From the NCBI GenBank assembly GCA_036267255.1, contig DATAWK010000047.1, forward strand, positions 248,001-312,000: 64,000 nucleotides of DNA. Direction: 5' to 3'. Positions 45,525-54,617 of this stretch are shown piece after piece (the first letter of the stretch is position 1; the number at the start of each line of letters is the position of its first letter). The position numbers were made by a program, and so were the translations under genes. Under the pieces are notes generated by a model. It worked only from the letters and a program-made list of their open reading frames with translations, was not told the DNA's origin and did no database searches. Source of the stretch: DATAWK01 sp036267255. GTDB taxonomy: Bacteria; Acidobacteriota; Terriglobia; Terriglobales; Acidobacteriaceae.

Positions 45525-46870
45525 GCGAATACGGGACACCGCGTCATCCCATCTCGCAAGCGAACCTCGATACCGGATTCTTTGGCCAGCCCCCTGGCCT
45601 GATGTTTCTGTTTTTCGTTGAGATGTGGGAGCGCTTCTCGTATTACGGAATGAAGGCGCTGCTGGTTCTCTATCTGGTGGACGCGCAGCGGTGGTCCATC
45701 AGCCGCGCCGCTAATCTCTATGGCAATTACACAGCTCTTGTTTATATTGCTCCCTTGCTTGGGGGGTACATAGCGGATCGCTTTATCGGAACCAGGCGCT
45801 CTCTGGTTTGGGGCGGCATCATTATTGCGTCCGGTCATTTTGCGTTGGCTTTTCAAAACAACAACACCTTCTACATCGGCCTTGGCCTCATTATTGTAGG
45901 CACCGGACTGTTCAAGCCCAATGTTTCGACGATGGTGGGTCAACTCTATGCGGCGGACGATAAACGGCGCGACTCTGGTTTCACCATCTTTTTTATGGGC
46001 ATTAGTGTGGGTGCTTTATTCGCTCCGCTCGCCTGTGGCTATTTAGCACAAAGAGTTGGCTGGAATTATGGATTTGCTGCTGCCGGAGTCGGGATGCTGT
46101 TAGGGCTGATGCTGTATCTTTGGGGCCGCAAGCGCTATTTACCGGGAATCGGATATGCATCCCCGGTTGTGCTGAAAGAGGAACAGAAGGCAACCCCAAT
46201 CAGTCCGGAAGATCGAAAGAAAATTCTTGCGGTGCTCCTGGTTGTGCTCATCACCATTCCGTTTTGGGCATGCTATGAACAAGTCGGCAGTTCGTTAAGT
46301 CTCTTTGCGGATCGGCATATTGCGCGCACCCTGGGACACTTTGTCGTTCCCGCCAGTTGGTTTCAATCCATCAATCCTGTCGTCATTCTGCTATTCGCCC
46401 CGTTGCTGGCATTCTTGTGGGAATATCTGGAGAAGAGAAACAGGGAACCATCCGCCCCCAGCAAAATGGCGGTCGGATATTTATTGTTGGCCATAGGGTT
46501 CGGAATTGCCACATGGGCCGGCTTCCGCAGCGAAATCTATCTTCTGGTTGGCCCGTTGTGGTTCGTTGGCACAGACCTCTTCCGTTCCTGGGGGGAGCTC
46601 ATGCTTTCTCCTGTTGGGCTTTCTTATGTCACCAAGGTTGCACCCGCGCGTTATGGCTCGCGGCTCATGGCCGCATGGTTTCTTGCGGAAGGTATCGGCA
46701 ACAAGTTTGCAGGGTCGATCGCCGCATATTCGGGCGTCATTCGAGCGGGGCACTTTTATGCAATCTTTGTGGTCATCGCAGTCGTTTCCATGATCGCGCT
46801 GATTGCCATGATTCCTTTGCTGAAACGGTTAGCTGGGCAACCAGATCCATTGCATACGGAAGCTGCCTGA
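45521..46870 (+). CDS. POT/PTR family proton-dependent oligopeptide symporter
   Basis: A 449-residue inner-membrane carrier with the POT signatures: the proton-coupling ExxER motif in EMWERFSYYGMKALL, GGYIADRFIGTRR, and GTGLFKPNVSTMVGQLY in helix 4. It imports di- and tripeptides with protons. The GTG start overlaps the DPP IV stop, so peptides released by DPP IV can be taken up by a co-translated partner. A hydroxyproline-containing dipeptide cargo is an inference from context. It is the last gene of the apparent operon. Confidence 0.93.
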   Translation: MSEYGTPRHPISQANLDTGFFGQPPGLMFLFFVEMWERFSYYGMKALLVLYLVDAQRWSISRAANLYGNYTALVYIAPLLGGYIADRFIGTRRSLVWGGIIIASGHFALAFQNNNTFYIGLGLIIVGTGLFKPNVSTMVGQLYAADDKRRDSGFTIFFMGISVGALFAPLACGYLAQRVGWNYGFAAAGVGMLLGLMLYLWGRKRYLPGIGYASPVVLKEEQKATPISPEDRKKILAVLLVVLITIPFWACYEQVGSSLSLFADRHIARTLGHFVVPASWFQSINPVVILLFAPLLAFLWEYLEKRNREPSAPSKMAVGYLLLAIGFGIATWAGFRSEIYLLVGPLWFVGTDLFRSWGELMLSPVGLSYVTKVAPARYGSRLMAAWFLAEGIGNKFAGSIAAYSGVIRAGHFYAIFVVIAVVSMIALIAMIPLLKRLAGQPDPLHTEAA

Positions 46871-46991
46871 GCTGCTGAATTCTAAGATATTCACGGCCAG
46901 GGTGCGTACCCTTATGACCAGCGAGCTACTTGTATGGATACAGCCGTTTGTGCCGCCTTCCGATCATCCATCCTTTGAAAGCTGGCGATAA

Positions 46992-48746
46992 CTACTTCGG
47001 CGGAATCTTTCCTCTGGAGACAGCGAGCATATTCCGCATGGAAGAATCCTGAGGAAAAGCCTGCAAATAGTGCTCAATCGCAGCCTGTGCCTCCGAGTAT
47101 TGCTTGCGATCAATCAACATAGCGACCAGCCTCTGTTGCAGAAGGGGATTGTACGGATCCTGTGCAATTGCCTTTTGTTGTACAGAGAGCGCTTCGTCGT
47201 CGCGGCCGAGCTTCTCGAGTGCCTCTGAAAGTAAGCCATACACCGGAGCTTGCGGTGGACCAATTTGCAAAGAGCGCTGGAGATGATCGGCTGCTTCCTG
47301 AAGCTTTCCGTTTTTAAGGTCTCTGCTGCCCAGCGCGGCTTGCACCAAAGCATTGTCGGAATCCGTCCGCTCCAGCTGATCCAGAACTTTAAAATATGGC
47401 GCCACGTATTCGGGCTTGTACGCTGCCAGCTCCGCGTATGCCTGCAGCAAGGTGAGCAACGAAGGCGGAACATCTTTTTTCCCAGGAGCCGGATCGAGAT
47501 GGATCAAGTCCGGCAATGCGGCTGTGGTTTGATGGTACATGGCCTCAGGAAGAGGCTCGTCGGGCCGCGCAACAATCCGGTGATTTGTCAGGCTGGTGTG
47601 CGCGATAAAGGTTACGTTGCGTTTTGGCATGTGACAGCCAATGCAGTTATCCGACGGATCTCCGTGCTGACGCACTGTACGAGACAAGCTGCAACTCTGG
47701 TCCGTATGACAGGTAAGGCAGCGCTTGTTAAAGAACGCAGGTGCTTCCTGCGCCGTAGGCTGCACGTGCGGATCATGGCAGGTAATGCAGCGCAGTTGGC
47801 CGCCACTGGCCCGATAGCACTTGCTCAAAACCATCGAATAGTAATGCTGCAGTTGATCCGAACGTGGAGGAGATCCACGCGTGGGAGGGACCATCAAAAT
47901 AGACAATACATTGTCCAACGGTGTTCCCGGGCGAATGTCCAGGTAGCTTTTACCCGGTTGCAGAACGCGTACATCGCCGAACCCGTGGCACTCCATGCAG
48001 GTTTCATTTGCAGACTCCGCTGTTAATCGCGCAGGGTTCACGATGGCAAGGTTCTGCTTGGTTAGTTTGCGGCCACTCGTTATGGCCTGCACGTGCGCGG
48101 CCCCCGGACCATGGCAATTTTCGCAGCCAATAGCCAGTTCGGAAAAAGCGACAGCCTTATAACGCCCGTTCGTATTAGAAACGGGATTTGCTCGGCCACT
48201 GTGACAAACGATGCATCCTGTCAGAATGGGTCGATTAAAGGAATAATCGGCAAATTCATAGCCAGGTGAAGACGTCCACGTCATCGCCTTCGTGTAGAAG
48301 GCCACAGGAGCCTCAAACAGATAATCTCCGCGCTTGACGATACCGCCAATCGTGTTGGCTCCGGAACCAACGAGCCATTCCACCTGATGGGTATCGCGGA
48401 AGATCTCGTTACCTTCGGCATCGAGTTCAAATTCGCTTTGATACAGCTTTCCATCCCGGGCATAGATGTCGAAATGCCGGTTCAGGTTCTTATCGTTGAA
48501 GGTAGCTGGAAGCTGGAGCTGTTGCAGAAGTGCCGGTTTGATGTCGGACATCGACCGGCCCATACCGGTCTGCACATAGTGGTTGTAAATGTCCATGTGG
48601 CAGGAAGCGCAAACCTGCGATCCTACATAAGCGTCTTTAGTCTTTAACGTCTTGCGTTGAAGGGTGGTTGCAGCACCGGCAGGATTATGAAGGAAAATCA
48701 GCAGGAGCAACAGGGCAGGCAAACGCGTCCGAAATTCAAGCCGCAT
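46992..48746 (-). CDS. heptahaem cytochrome c family protein with C-terminal TPRs
   Basis: An exported protein of 584 residues with a signal peptide (LPALLLLLIFLHNPAGA). It has seven CxxCH haem sites (CASCH, CIVCH, CENCH, CMECH, CITCH, CLTCH, CIGCH), arranged as in cytochrome c554/NrfA-related multihaem proteins of the periplasm, and three or four TPR-like helices in the last 150 residues. The electron partner is not known. Alternative starts are an ATG at 48791 with a weak ribosome site and a TTG at 48806 inside the upstream hairpin; 48746 gives the most normal signal peptide. Confidence 0.85.
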   Translation of the reverse strand: MRLEFRTRLPALLLLLIFLHNPAGAATTLQRKTLKTKDAYVGSQVCASCHMDIYNHYVQTGMGRSMSDIKPALLQQLQLPATFNDKNLNRHFDIYARDGKLYQSEFELDAEGNEIFRDTHQVEWLVGSGANTIGGIVKRGDYLFEAPVAFYTKAMTWTSSPGYEFADYSFNRPILTGCIVCHSGRANPVSNTNGRYKAVAFSELAIGCENCHGPGAAHVQAITSGRKLTKQNLAIVNPARLTAESANETCMECHGFGDVRVLQPGKSYLDIRPGTPLDNVLSILMVPPTRGSPPRSDQLQHYYSMVLSKCYRASGGQLRCITCHDPHVQPTAQEAPAFFNKRCLTCHTDQSCSLSRTVRQHGDPSDNCIGCHMPKRNVTFIAHTSLTNHRIVARPDEPLPEAMYHQTTAALPDLIHLDPAPGKKDVPPSLLTLLQAYAELAAYKPEYVAPYFKVLDQLERTDSDNALVQAALGSRDLKNGKLQEAADHLQRSLQIGPPQAPVYGLLSEALEKLGRDDEALSVQQKAIAQDPYNPLLQQRLVAMLIDRKQYSEAQAAIEHYLQAFPQDSSMRNMLAVSRGKIPPK

Positions 48747-48805
48747 AGCGCGGACAACGAATTGCACCAGACACGTCGGCCACAAATTCATAAACGGAAC
48801 CTGCA

Positions 48806-48846
48806 ATAGCGGGAATGCGTCATTGAAAAATGCGCATTCCCGCTAT
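48806..48846. terminator. hairpin after the TonB receptor gene
   Basis: A 14-bp perfect stem (48806-48819 with 48833-48846; core AGCGGGAATGCG/CGCATTCCCGCT) with a 13-base loop lies just after the leftward TonB receptor gene. There is no long U tract on the exit side, so it may be a weak terminator or an mRNA-protecting hairpin. Confidence 0.55.
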
Positions 48847-48857
48847 GCTGGCTACCT

Positions 48858-51800
48858 TTAGAAGGCAAACTTCAAAGCCAACTGAAGCTCTCGAGCAGTA
48901 CTGGCAGTATAGTTGATCGTGTCGAATAACGAACCGCTGTTGTAATCCGTGTTGGGTGTCCCGAGGACCGGATGATTCAGCACGTTGAATGCCTCCAGAC
49001 GGAACTCGAACTGTCGTCCTTCCCCAACCGGAATGATACGGAAGAGCGAGGTATCCAAATCATACGAACCGGCGGAGCGAAGGGAATTTCTCCCTGCAGT
49101 TCCGTACGTGTAACCCGGCGGAACTGCGTACGCATTCCTGTTGAACCATTCTGAAGGTGTCTTCGGACCAGAAGTCTTGCCGACCACGTTTAAATGCTCA
49201 TACCCACTGTTTCCTGTGTTGGCAATATCGCTGCTGATATTTGGAGTGAAGGGTGTGCCGGAATGGGCGGTGAAAATATTGTTGATTTGCCAGTTACCCA
49301 GGATGTAATTGAGCGCACTGTTGCCTGTAGAAAAGCCCTTTCCTTTGCCGATTGGCACTTGATAGAGCGTGCTGACAGCGAGTACGTTCGTTATGTCGAA
49401 TCCAGCCACAGCGCGGCTGCCATAGCCGGCAGGATCGTAGGGATCCTGCGGCACGCCTCCTTCCGAACCGTACCAGCCGTCGGTGCCGTCGTTCATGGTT
49501 TTGGACCATGTGTAGGCAACGGAATACGACCAGCTGTCGGTAAACCGCTTGATGAGTGAAAATTGCAAGGCGTTATAGTTCGCGGCACCAGCAGAACGAT
49601 CATAAAGTGTTGGAATAGTGTACGGAAAAAGCGAACGTTTCTGCGGATCGCCAGGGCCCGGAGTGAGGGCGGTATTGTAATAACCGCCGACATCCAGACG
49701 CTGCGAAACCATGCCGACATAGTTCAGAGTTGCAGTGGTGCTGTTGTTGAGTTCCTGCTCCACACCAATGTTCCATTGCTCGGATCTTGGATTCCTTCTG
49801 TGCGGATCAAAAAAGAAGGTTAACTGGTTGTAGGGGGTGGCAGCAGGCAGAAGCCCACCTGCTCCGCTGGTTCCAAATGGGTTGATTGCAGTAATTGTCG
49901 GTTTCGCAGACGTCGAGCTTGGCAGGTTCAGGTTGGAAGCTGCTGAATACCCGACATCCGGCCATGTTCCTACAGCGTTTTGCTGCGTTTGTGTGACTGC
50001 TGCCCAGTTGTCGTAAACAATGCCGAAAGCCCCTCTTACGACGGCTTTCTCCCCTATCCGATAGGCAAAGCCAATGCGCGGGCCGAAGTTGTCGTAATTG
50101 TTGTAGGCAAACTTCCCAGTCGGGGAAACCACCACATGGGCCGGTAACGTTCCATTGCCAGGAATGCACGGTGCAATGTTTTTTGTCGCGCTACAGGACG
50201 GCGGAAGTTTCTGAAGAACGTAGGTGCCGTTGGTGAAATTCCAGTCGCCGATGTATGGGCCGCCGTGAAACGGAGTCAGGCTGTTTTTCCCTACAGGAGG
50301 AGTAAACGTAACGTCGTAACGCAGCCCGTAATTGAGTGTCAATTTCGACGTGACTTTCCAGGAATCCTGAGCATATCCGTCCGCTACGCCACCGAATCGC
50401 GTGCCCACGGCATTGTTGGAAAGCTCATATCCGTTGGGAACTCCCAGAAGAAACGAGGCCAGCGCCGAACCTTGATTCACTGTATCCGCTGGATTGGGAT
50501 CCGCGGTATTCTGGGCGGCGAAAAATTCGATAGGGAACGCAGTAGTGGAAGCGAAACTCATGGTCGTGAAGCCTCCACCGAAATGCAACGCATGGGTACC
50601 CAACGTTTTATCCAGGCCCGCGCTATATTCCCAGCTGTTTGTTAGTTCATTGGTGTTGAAGTAATCCCCTGGGTTAGAAGAGTAGCCGCCAATGGTCATA
50701 CTGGGAAGTAAGACGGAATTTGGCGATGCAACCAACCCAGTGGTAAACGCCGGATCAAAATTCAGAGTTTTCGCGATGGCCGTAGTGGAGTTGGTAAAGG
50801 AATTCTGTGAAGTATTGGGCATCGTGGTATGTGAAAATTGCCCTTGAAGAACAAGGCTGGGGTTGAAGACATGCGTGTAACTTGCACCCCAATTCGCATT
50901 CGGGAGTAAGGTCGTTGATGGATCGTTCGGCAAGCCGGACGACGATACGGTTGTGCTATTTAAGCGGCTGTAACGGAAAAATGCCGAGTCGTTGGCCCCA
51001 ATTTTCTGGTCCACCCTAATGTCCCATTCGTTCTGCGTTTGTGTCAGAGGGGTGGTATCGAGCGCATTGTCTCCGGAGCTATCGAATACCGGGCCAGCGG
51101 CTGGGTATGCAAACTGGGCATAGGCAACCAGATTTTTCTGGATCATGCCAACTGGAATCTGGTTGAACGGAAAGGGATCGCTAATATACTGGCCGGGATG
51201 AGCAGGGTCAGGCCGAGTGGTAAATGGGTTGTAAATCTGCGTCGGCCAGTCCCCCAGGTTTCCCTGCAGCTCTTGCGCAGTTGGGACGTGCAGTGGAGTA
51301 TTGCTGGTCTGCAAAAACCGGAAGCCTTGATAGGCTCCAAAAAAGAATGTTTTATTTCTACCGTGATAAAGCTTTGGAATCCAGACTGGACCGCCGATCG
51401 AGCCGCCAAATTGATTCTGGCTGTAAGGCGTTTTTGGTACAGTTGTTGGCAGGAAGTAGCTACGCGCATCGAAAATATCGTTGCGGGCATATTCCCATGC
51501 CGAGCCGTGCAAGTCGTTAGTGCCGGATTTTGTCGTTGCATCGATGACGCCGCCCAGTACACCGCCGAACTCCGCGCTGTCGGTGTGCGAAACCACCTTT
51601 AGCGACTGGATGGCATCGATAATGGGGGGTACCGCATAGGTGCTGATAAACTCTCCGTAATTATTCAGACTGTCGGTAAGAAAGTAGTCGCTGCGGCTGC
51701 TCTGTCCGTTGACGTCGGGGAATAGCTGTGTAGAACCGATGGCCGCGGAACTCAACCATCCTTCACCGGCGTTCTGACCAGTGGTGACCGGCGATACGCC

Positions 51801-52319
51801 TGGAGTCAGGATGAGAAGCTCCGTGAAGTTGCGGCCATTTAACGGAAGGTCGTTTACCTGCTTCGCTGAAATCACTGTGCCTAGACTGGCGCTGGATACT
51901 TGTAGTTGCGGGTTTGCCCCCTGTACAGTTACGGTCGAATTTTGGGATCCAACTACAAGGGAGAAGTTGATCGTGGCAATTTGACTTACCGCGAGAGTGA
52001 ACTCAGGAACTTCCTTCGGTCGAAAGCCGGGCGCCGTTGTCTCGACCGTGTAATCGCCCGGAATAATGCTGAAAATCGAATATACTCCGGCGCTGTTGGA
52101 GACAGTCGTGTGCTCCACGGATGTCTGAATGTTTCGCAGCACGACTTTCGCGTTTGGAATCGCCGCTCCACTGGGGTCGCGGACGACTCCGTTGAGAGAG
52201 GCTGTCGACACCTGCGCAAAGCTCTGTCCCGAAAAAATTAGAGCGAGAAGAAAAAACATGGCCGCAAAAACCAGCTTTTTCTGTAAGTTCCCGTGTTGAT
52301 GTCCCCTCAAAGCCTTCAT
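48858..52319 (-). CDS. TonB-dependent receptor, Oar-like, with carboxypeptidase-regulatory domain
   Basis: A 1153-residue outer-membrane transporter. A signal peptide (KKLVFAAMFFLLALIFSGQSFAQ, cited in part) is followed by a carboxypeptidase-regulatory-like domain (SLNGVVRDPSGAAIPNAKVVLRN), a plug (VNDLPLNGRNFTELLILTPG) and a long beta-barrel ending in an aromatic (LALKFAF). This architecture is expanded in acidobacteria and often sits with polysaccharide-degrading genes. No SusD-like gene is adjacent. The start at 52319 has GGGGGG just upstream; an open frame reaches to 52412. It is divergent from the GH29 fucosidase and shares operator-like site D, so it probably imports glycopeptide or oligosaccharide fragments. 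Confidence 0.9.
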   Translation of the reverse strand: MKALRGHQHGNLQKKLVFAAMFFLLALIFSGQSFAQVSTASLNGVVRDPSGAAIPNAKVVLRNIQTSVEHTTVSNSAGVYSIFSIIPGDYTVETTAPGFRPKEVPEFTLAVSQIATINFSLVVGSQNSTVTVQGANPQLQVSSASLGTVISAKQVNDLPLNGRNFTELLILTPGVSPVTTGQNAGEGWLSSAAIGSTQLFPDVNGQSSRSDYFLTDSLNNYGEFISTYAVPPIIDAIQSLKVVSHTDSAEFGGVLGGVIDATTKSGTNDLHGSAWEYARNDIFDARSYFLPTTVPKTPYSQNQFGGSIGGPVWIPKLYHGRNKTFFFGAYQGFRFLQTSNTPLHVPTAQELQGNLGDWPTQIYNPFTTRPDPAHPGQYISDPFPFNQIPVGMIQKNLVAYAQFAYPAAGPVFDSSGDNALDTTPLTQTQNEWDIRVDQKIGANDSAFFRYSRLNSTTVSSSGLPNDPSTTLLPNANWGASYTHVFNPSLVLQGQFSHTTMPNTSQNSFTNSTTAIAKTLNFDPAFTTGLVASPNSVLLPSMTIGGYSSNPGDYFNTNELTNSWEYSAGLDKTLGTHALHFGGGFTTMSFASTTAFPIEFFAAQNTADPNPADTVNQGSALASFLLGVPNGYELSNNAVGTRFGGVADGYAQDSWKVTSKLTLNYGLRYDVTFTPPVGKNSLTPFHGGPYIGDWNFTNGTYVLQKLPPSCSATKNIAPCIPGNGTLPAHVVVSPTGKFAYNNYDNFGPRIGFAYRIGEKAVVRGAFGIVYDNWAAVTQTQQNAVGTWPDVGYSAASNLNLPSSTSAKPTITAINPFGTSGAGGLLPAATPYNQLTFFFDPHRRNPRSEQWNIGVEQELNNSTTATLNYVGMVSQRLDVGGYYNTALTPGPGDPQKRSLFPYTIPTLYDRSAGAANYNALQFSLIKRFTDSWSYSVAYTWSKTMNDGTDGWYGSEGGVPQDPYDPAGYGSRAVAGFDITNVLAVSTLYQVPIGKGKGFSTGNSALNYILGNWQINNIFTAHSGTPFTPNISSDIANTGNSGYEHLNVVGKTSGPKTPSEWFNRNAYAVPPGYTYGTAGRNSLRSAGSYDLDTSLFRIIPVGEGRQFEFRLEAFNVLNHPVLGTPNTDYNSGSLFDTINYTASTARELQLALKFAF

Positions 52320-52514
52320 ATGCCCCCCAAATTTATTGATTATGTTCTGTGCCTTGCAGTTCGCACTGTCTGTATGTGGTTCCCTATAAGTCCGCACTGG
52401 TCGTTTAACCACCGGATGTGCATTTCACGGGTTCAGCCACCCGGTCAACCTCAAGATATGAATGCCGAATTTTTCTACGATTCAACGTTTCGCAAAATAA
52501 TATTAATGGTTGTC

Positions 52515-52530
52515 TGTATACACGATGCCA
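52515..52530 (+). promoter_or_regulatory. operator-like site D, TonB receptor/GH29 intergenic region
   Basis: Core TGTATACACGATGCCA, the best representative of the four-site motif. It is followed directly by TATACT (52531-52536), a five-of-six -10 box for the GH29 gene, and faces the leftward TonB receptor gene on the other side. The rest of the 324-base gap 52320-52643 shows no gene. Confidence 0.7.
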
Positions 52531-52643
52531 TATACTGAATGCAAGCAAAATATTTCACCATGGTCACGATGCACGCCTGCCGGTTTGAATGCCTGTAGGT
52601 CTGCTAAAACATTACGTCGGCTTAATTCTTAAGGAGAAGGCTC

Positions 52644-54512
52644 ATGCAGCGGAGAGATTTCTGCAAATTGATTGCGGCGGCGGCAGCATCAAAGGCTGTA
52701 CCATCTGTGGGGCAAGCAGGAGAGGCGGCACAGTCGCCGGCCGACAACGGCCATGCCAACAACGATTTCGATACCTTCACGGAAGACTACGCAAAGTTTT
52801 GTGCGACGCCGGCCGATCAAAGAGTGTTTCATTCTTTCGATGGAAAAAGCTTCGTCAAGGAAAAGCTTGACGAACAAACCTGGCAGCCGACAGGCTCCGG
52901 CTATTCTCGGGATTTACCCACTCCTGCCGGTTTCTGGGATAGCGTACCGCTGAATTCTCCCATTCCCAATCTAGGTGGCACAGGGCCATATAAACCTACG
53001 TGGGACTCCTTGCTGCAATACGATGTCCCGGAGTGGTATCGCGACGCCAAATTCGGCATCTGGGCACACTGGAGTCCGCAGTGTGTGCCTGAAGACGGCG
53101 ACTGGTACGCCCGTGGAATGTATTCTCAGGGCACCGACAAAGTCGATAATCCGGATGAAAATAGCCAGTACCAGTTTCAGCTGGACCACTACGGGCATCC
53201 TTCGCGGTTTGGGTACAAAGATTTGTGCCCGCAGTGGACGTTGCTGAACTGGGAACCGGATGAGCTGATTCAACGCTACAAAAAAGCCGGGGCCAGATTG
53301 TTTATTGCGCTCGCCAACCATCATGACAGCTTTGACACGTGGAACTCCAGACATCAGCCATGGAATGCCGCCCATATTGGCCCGCATCGCGATGTCGTTG
53401 GCGACTGGGCGGCAGCGGCGCGCAACCAGGGTTTACGATTCGGCGTCACCGTGCACCAGGCACGCAATTGGTGGTGGTTTCAAACCTCTCATGGTGCCGA
53501 TAAGACCGGACCTCTGGCTGGTGTTCCGTATGATGGCCGCCTGACGCAACCCGAAGGAAAAAATCAGTGGTGGCAGGGATTCGATCCGCAACGGATATAC
53601 GGTGCCAAACATCCCTACAATGCATTGCCGGATATCTCGTACGTGAAGAATTTTTATGATCGCACGCGCGATCTGATCGATCAGCACGATCCGGACTTGC
53701 TTTATTTTGATGATCGCCTATTGCCGCTGGGTTGGGCTGGGATGAACATCGGTTCCTATTACTACAATCACAATCTGAAAACCCACAGCGGCAGAATGGA
53801 GGCCGTCCTCAACATCAAAGAGGTGCCGGATCGTCTCGCGAAATCCGTGGTTGCGGATTATGAACGCGGCATCACCAACCAGATCATGCCCTATGCGTGG
53901 CAGTCGGAGACGTGCATTGGTGATTGGCATTATCAGCGGAGTCTGTTTAACCAGCCCGGAGAATATGGTGGCTACCTGCATCCGCGCGACATCATTCACT
54001 GGCTGATCGATGCGGTAAGCAAGAACGGCACATTTATTTTGAACATTCCCGGGAAGCCGGATGGCACCATTGATCGCAAGGAAATCGCCATTCTCGACAA
54101 GATCACCGATTGGATGCAGGTCAACGGCGAGGCGATTTACGCCACACGGCCTTGGAAGGTTTTCGGTGAGGGTCCCAACATGAAAAATCGCGAGAGCACT
54201 GCCGCAGGTGGCGGAAATGATACCGGTACCAGCGTCAGCAATCTCGGACCCACAGACATTCGCTTTACACGCAACAAGGCCAATACGGTGATCTATGCCT
54301 TCACTCTGGGCTGGCCGAAGGATGCGTTTATTGTGCCTTCCTTGGGAACATCTGCGGCCACAAATCCGGGAAGAATTGAACATGTGGAGTTGCTGGGCAC
54401 GGGAGAAAGGCTGGCCTGGAAGCAGACAGCCATGAGCCTGCGGGTGGAATTGCCAAAACATTATCACCCCACAACGGATTACGCGGCAGCGTTGAAAATA
54501 TCGTTGACATAA
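52644..54512 (+). CDS. GH29 family alpha-L-fucosidase, exported
   Basis: A 622-residue retaining alpha-L-fucosidase. It begins with a Tat-like signal (QRRDFCKLIAAAAAS), then has the GH29 barrel: WYRDAKFGIWAHWSP, ARLFIALANHHDSFDTWNS and the nucleophile aspartate in DLLYFDDR (Asp356), with NGTFILNIPGKPDG later. A C-terminal beta domain follows. It removes terminal alpha-L-fucose, which occurs on plant arabinogalactan proteins and xyloglucan. A strong ribosome site AAGGAGAA precedes the ATG. The M1 peptidase gene follows 105 bases later in the same direction. Confidence 0.9.
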   Translation: MQRRDFCKLIAAAAASKAVPSVGQAGEAAQSPADNGHANNDFDTFTEDYAKFCATPADQRVFHSFDGKSFVKEKLDEQTWQPTGSGYSRDLPTPAGFWDSVPLNSPIPNLGGTGPYKPTWDSLLQYDVPEWYRDAKFGIWAHWSPQCVPEDGDWYARGMYSQGTDKVDNPDENSQYQFQLDHYGHPSRFGYKDLCPQWTLLNWEPDELIQRYKKAGARLFIALANHHDSFDTWNSRHQPWNAAHIGPHRDVVGDWAAAARNQGLRFGVTVHQARNWWWFQTSHGADKTGPLAGVPYDGRLTQPEGKNQWWQGFDPQRIYGAKHPYNALPDISYVKNFYDRTRDLIDQHDPDLLYFDDRLLPLGWAGMNIGSYYYNHNLKTHSGRMEAVLNIKEVPDRLAKSVVADYERGITNQIMPYAWQSETCIGDWHYQRSLFNQPGEYGGYLHPRDIIHWLIDAVSKNGTFILNIPGKPDGTIDRKEIAILDKITDWMQVNGEAIYATRPWKVFGEGPNMKNRESTAAGGGNDTGTSVSNLGPTDIRFTRNKANTVIYAFTLGWPKDAFIVPSLGTSAATNPGRIEHVELLGTGERLAWKQTAMSLRVELPKHYHPTTDYAAALKISLT

Positions 54513-54617
54513 AAACTGGAGAACGCAGCATGTCCGGCGTGGTCGGATCAATGCAGGCAGTGATAACTGCTATGCAAAATCCAGAAGGTCACCGTTTAAA
54601 GCAAACGAAAGAATCCT

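Noticed and set aside
46905..46925. Short inverted repeat AGGGT/ACCCT after the peptide symporter gene
   Set aside because: A five-bp stem without a T run is too weak to call.
53718..54551. Antisense frame of 277 codons across GH29
   Set aside because: Shadow of the fucosidase gene; cysteine- and arginine-rich translation without family features.
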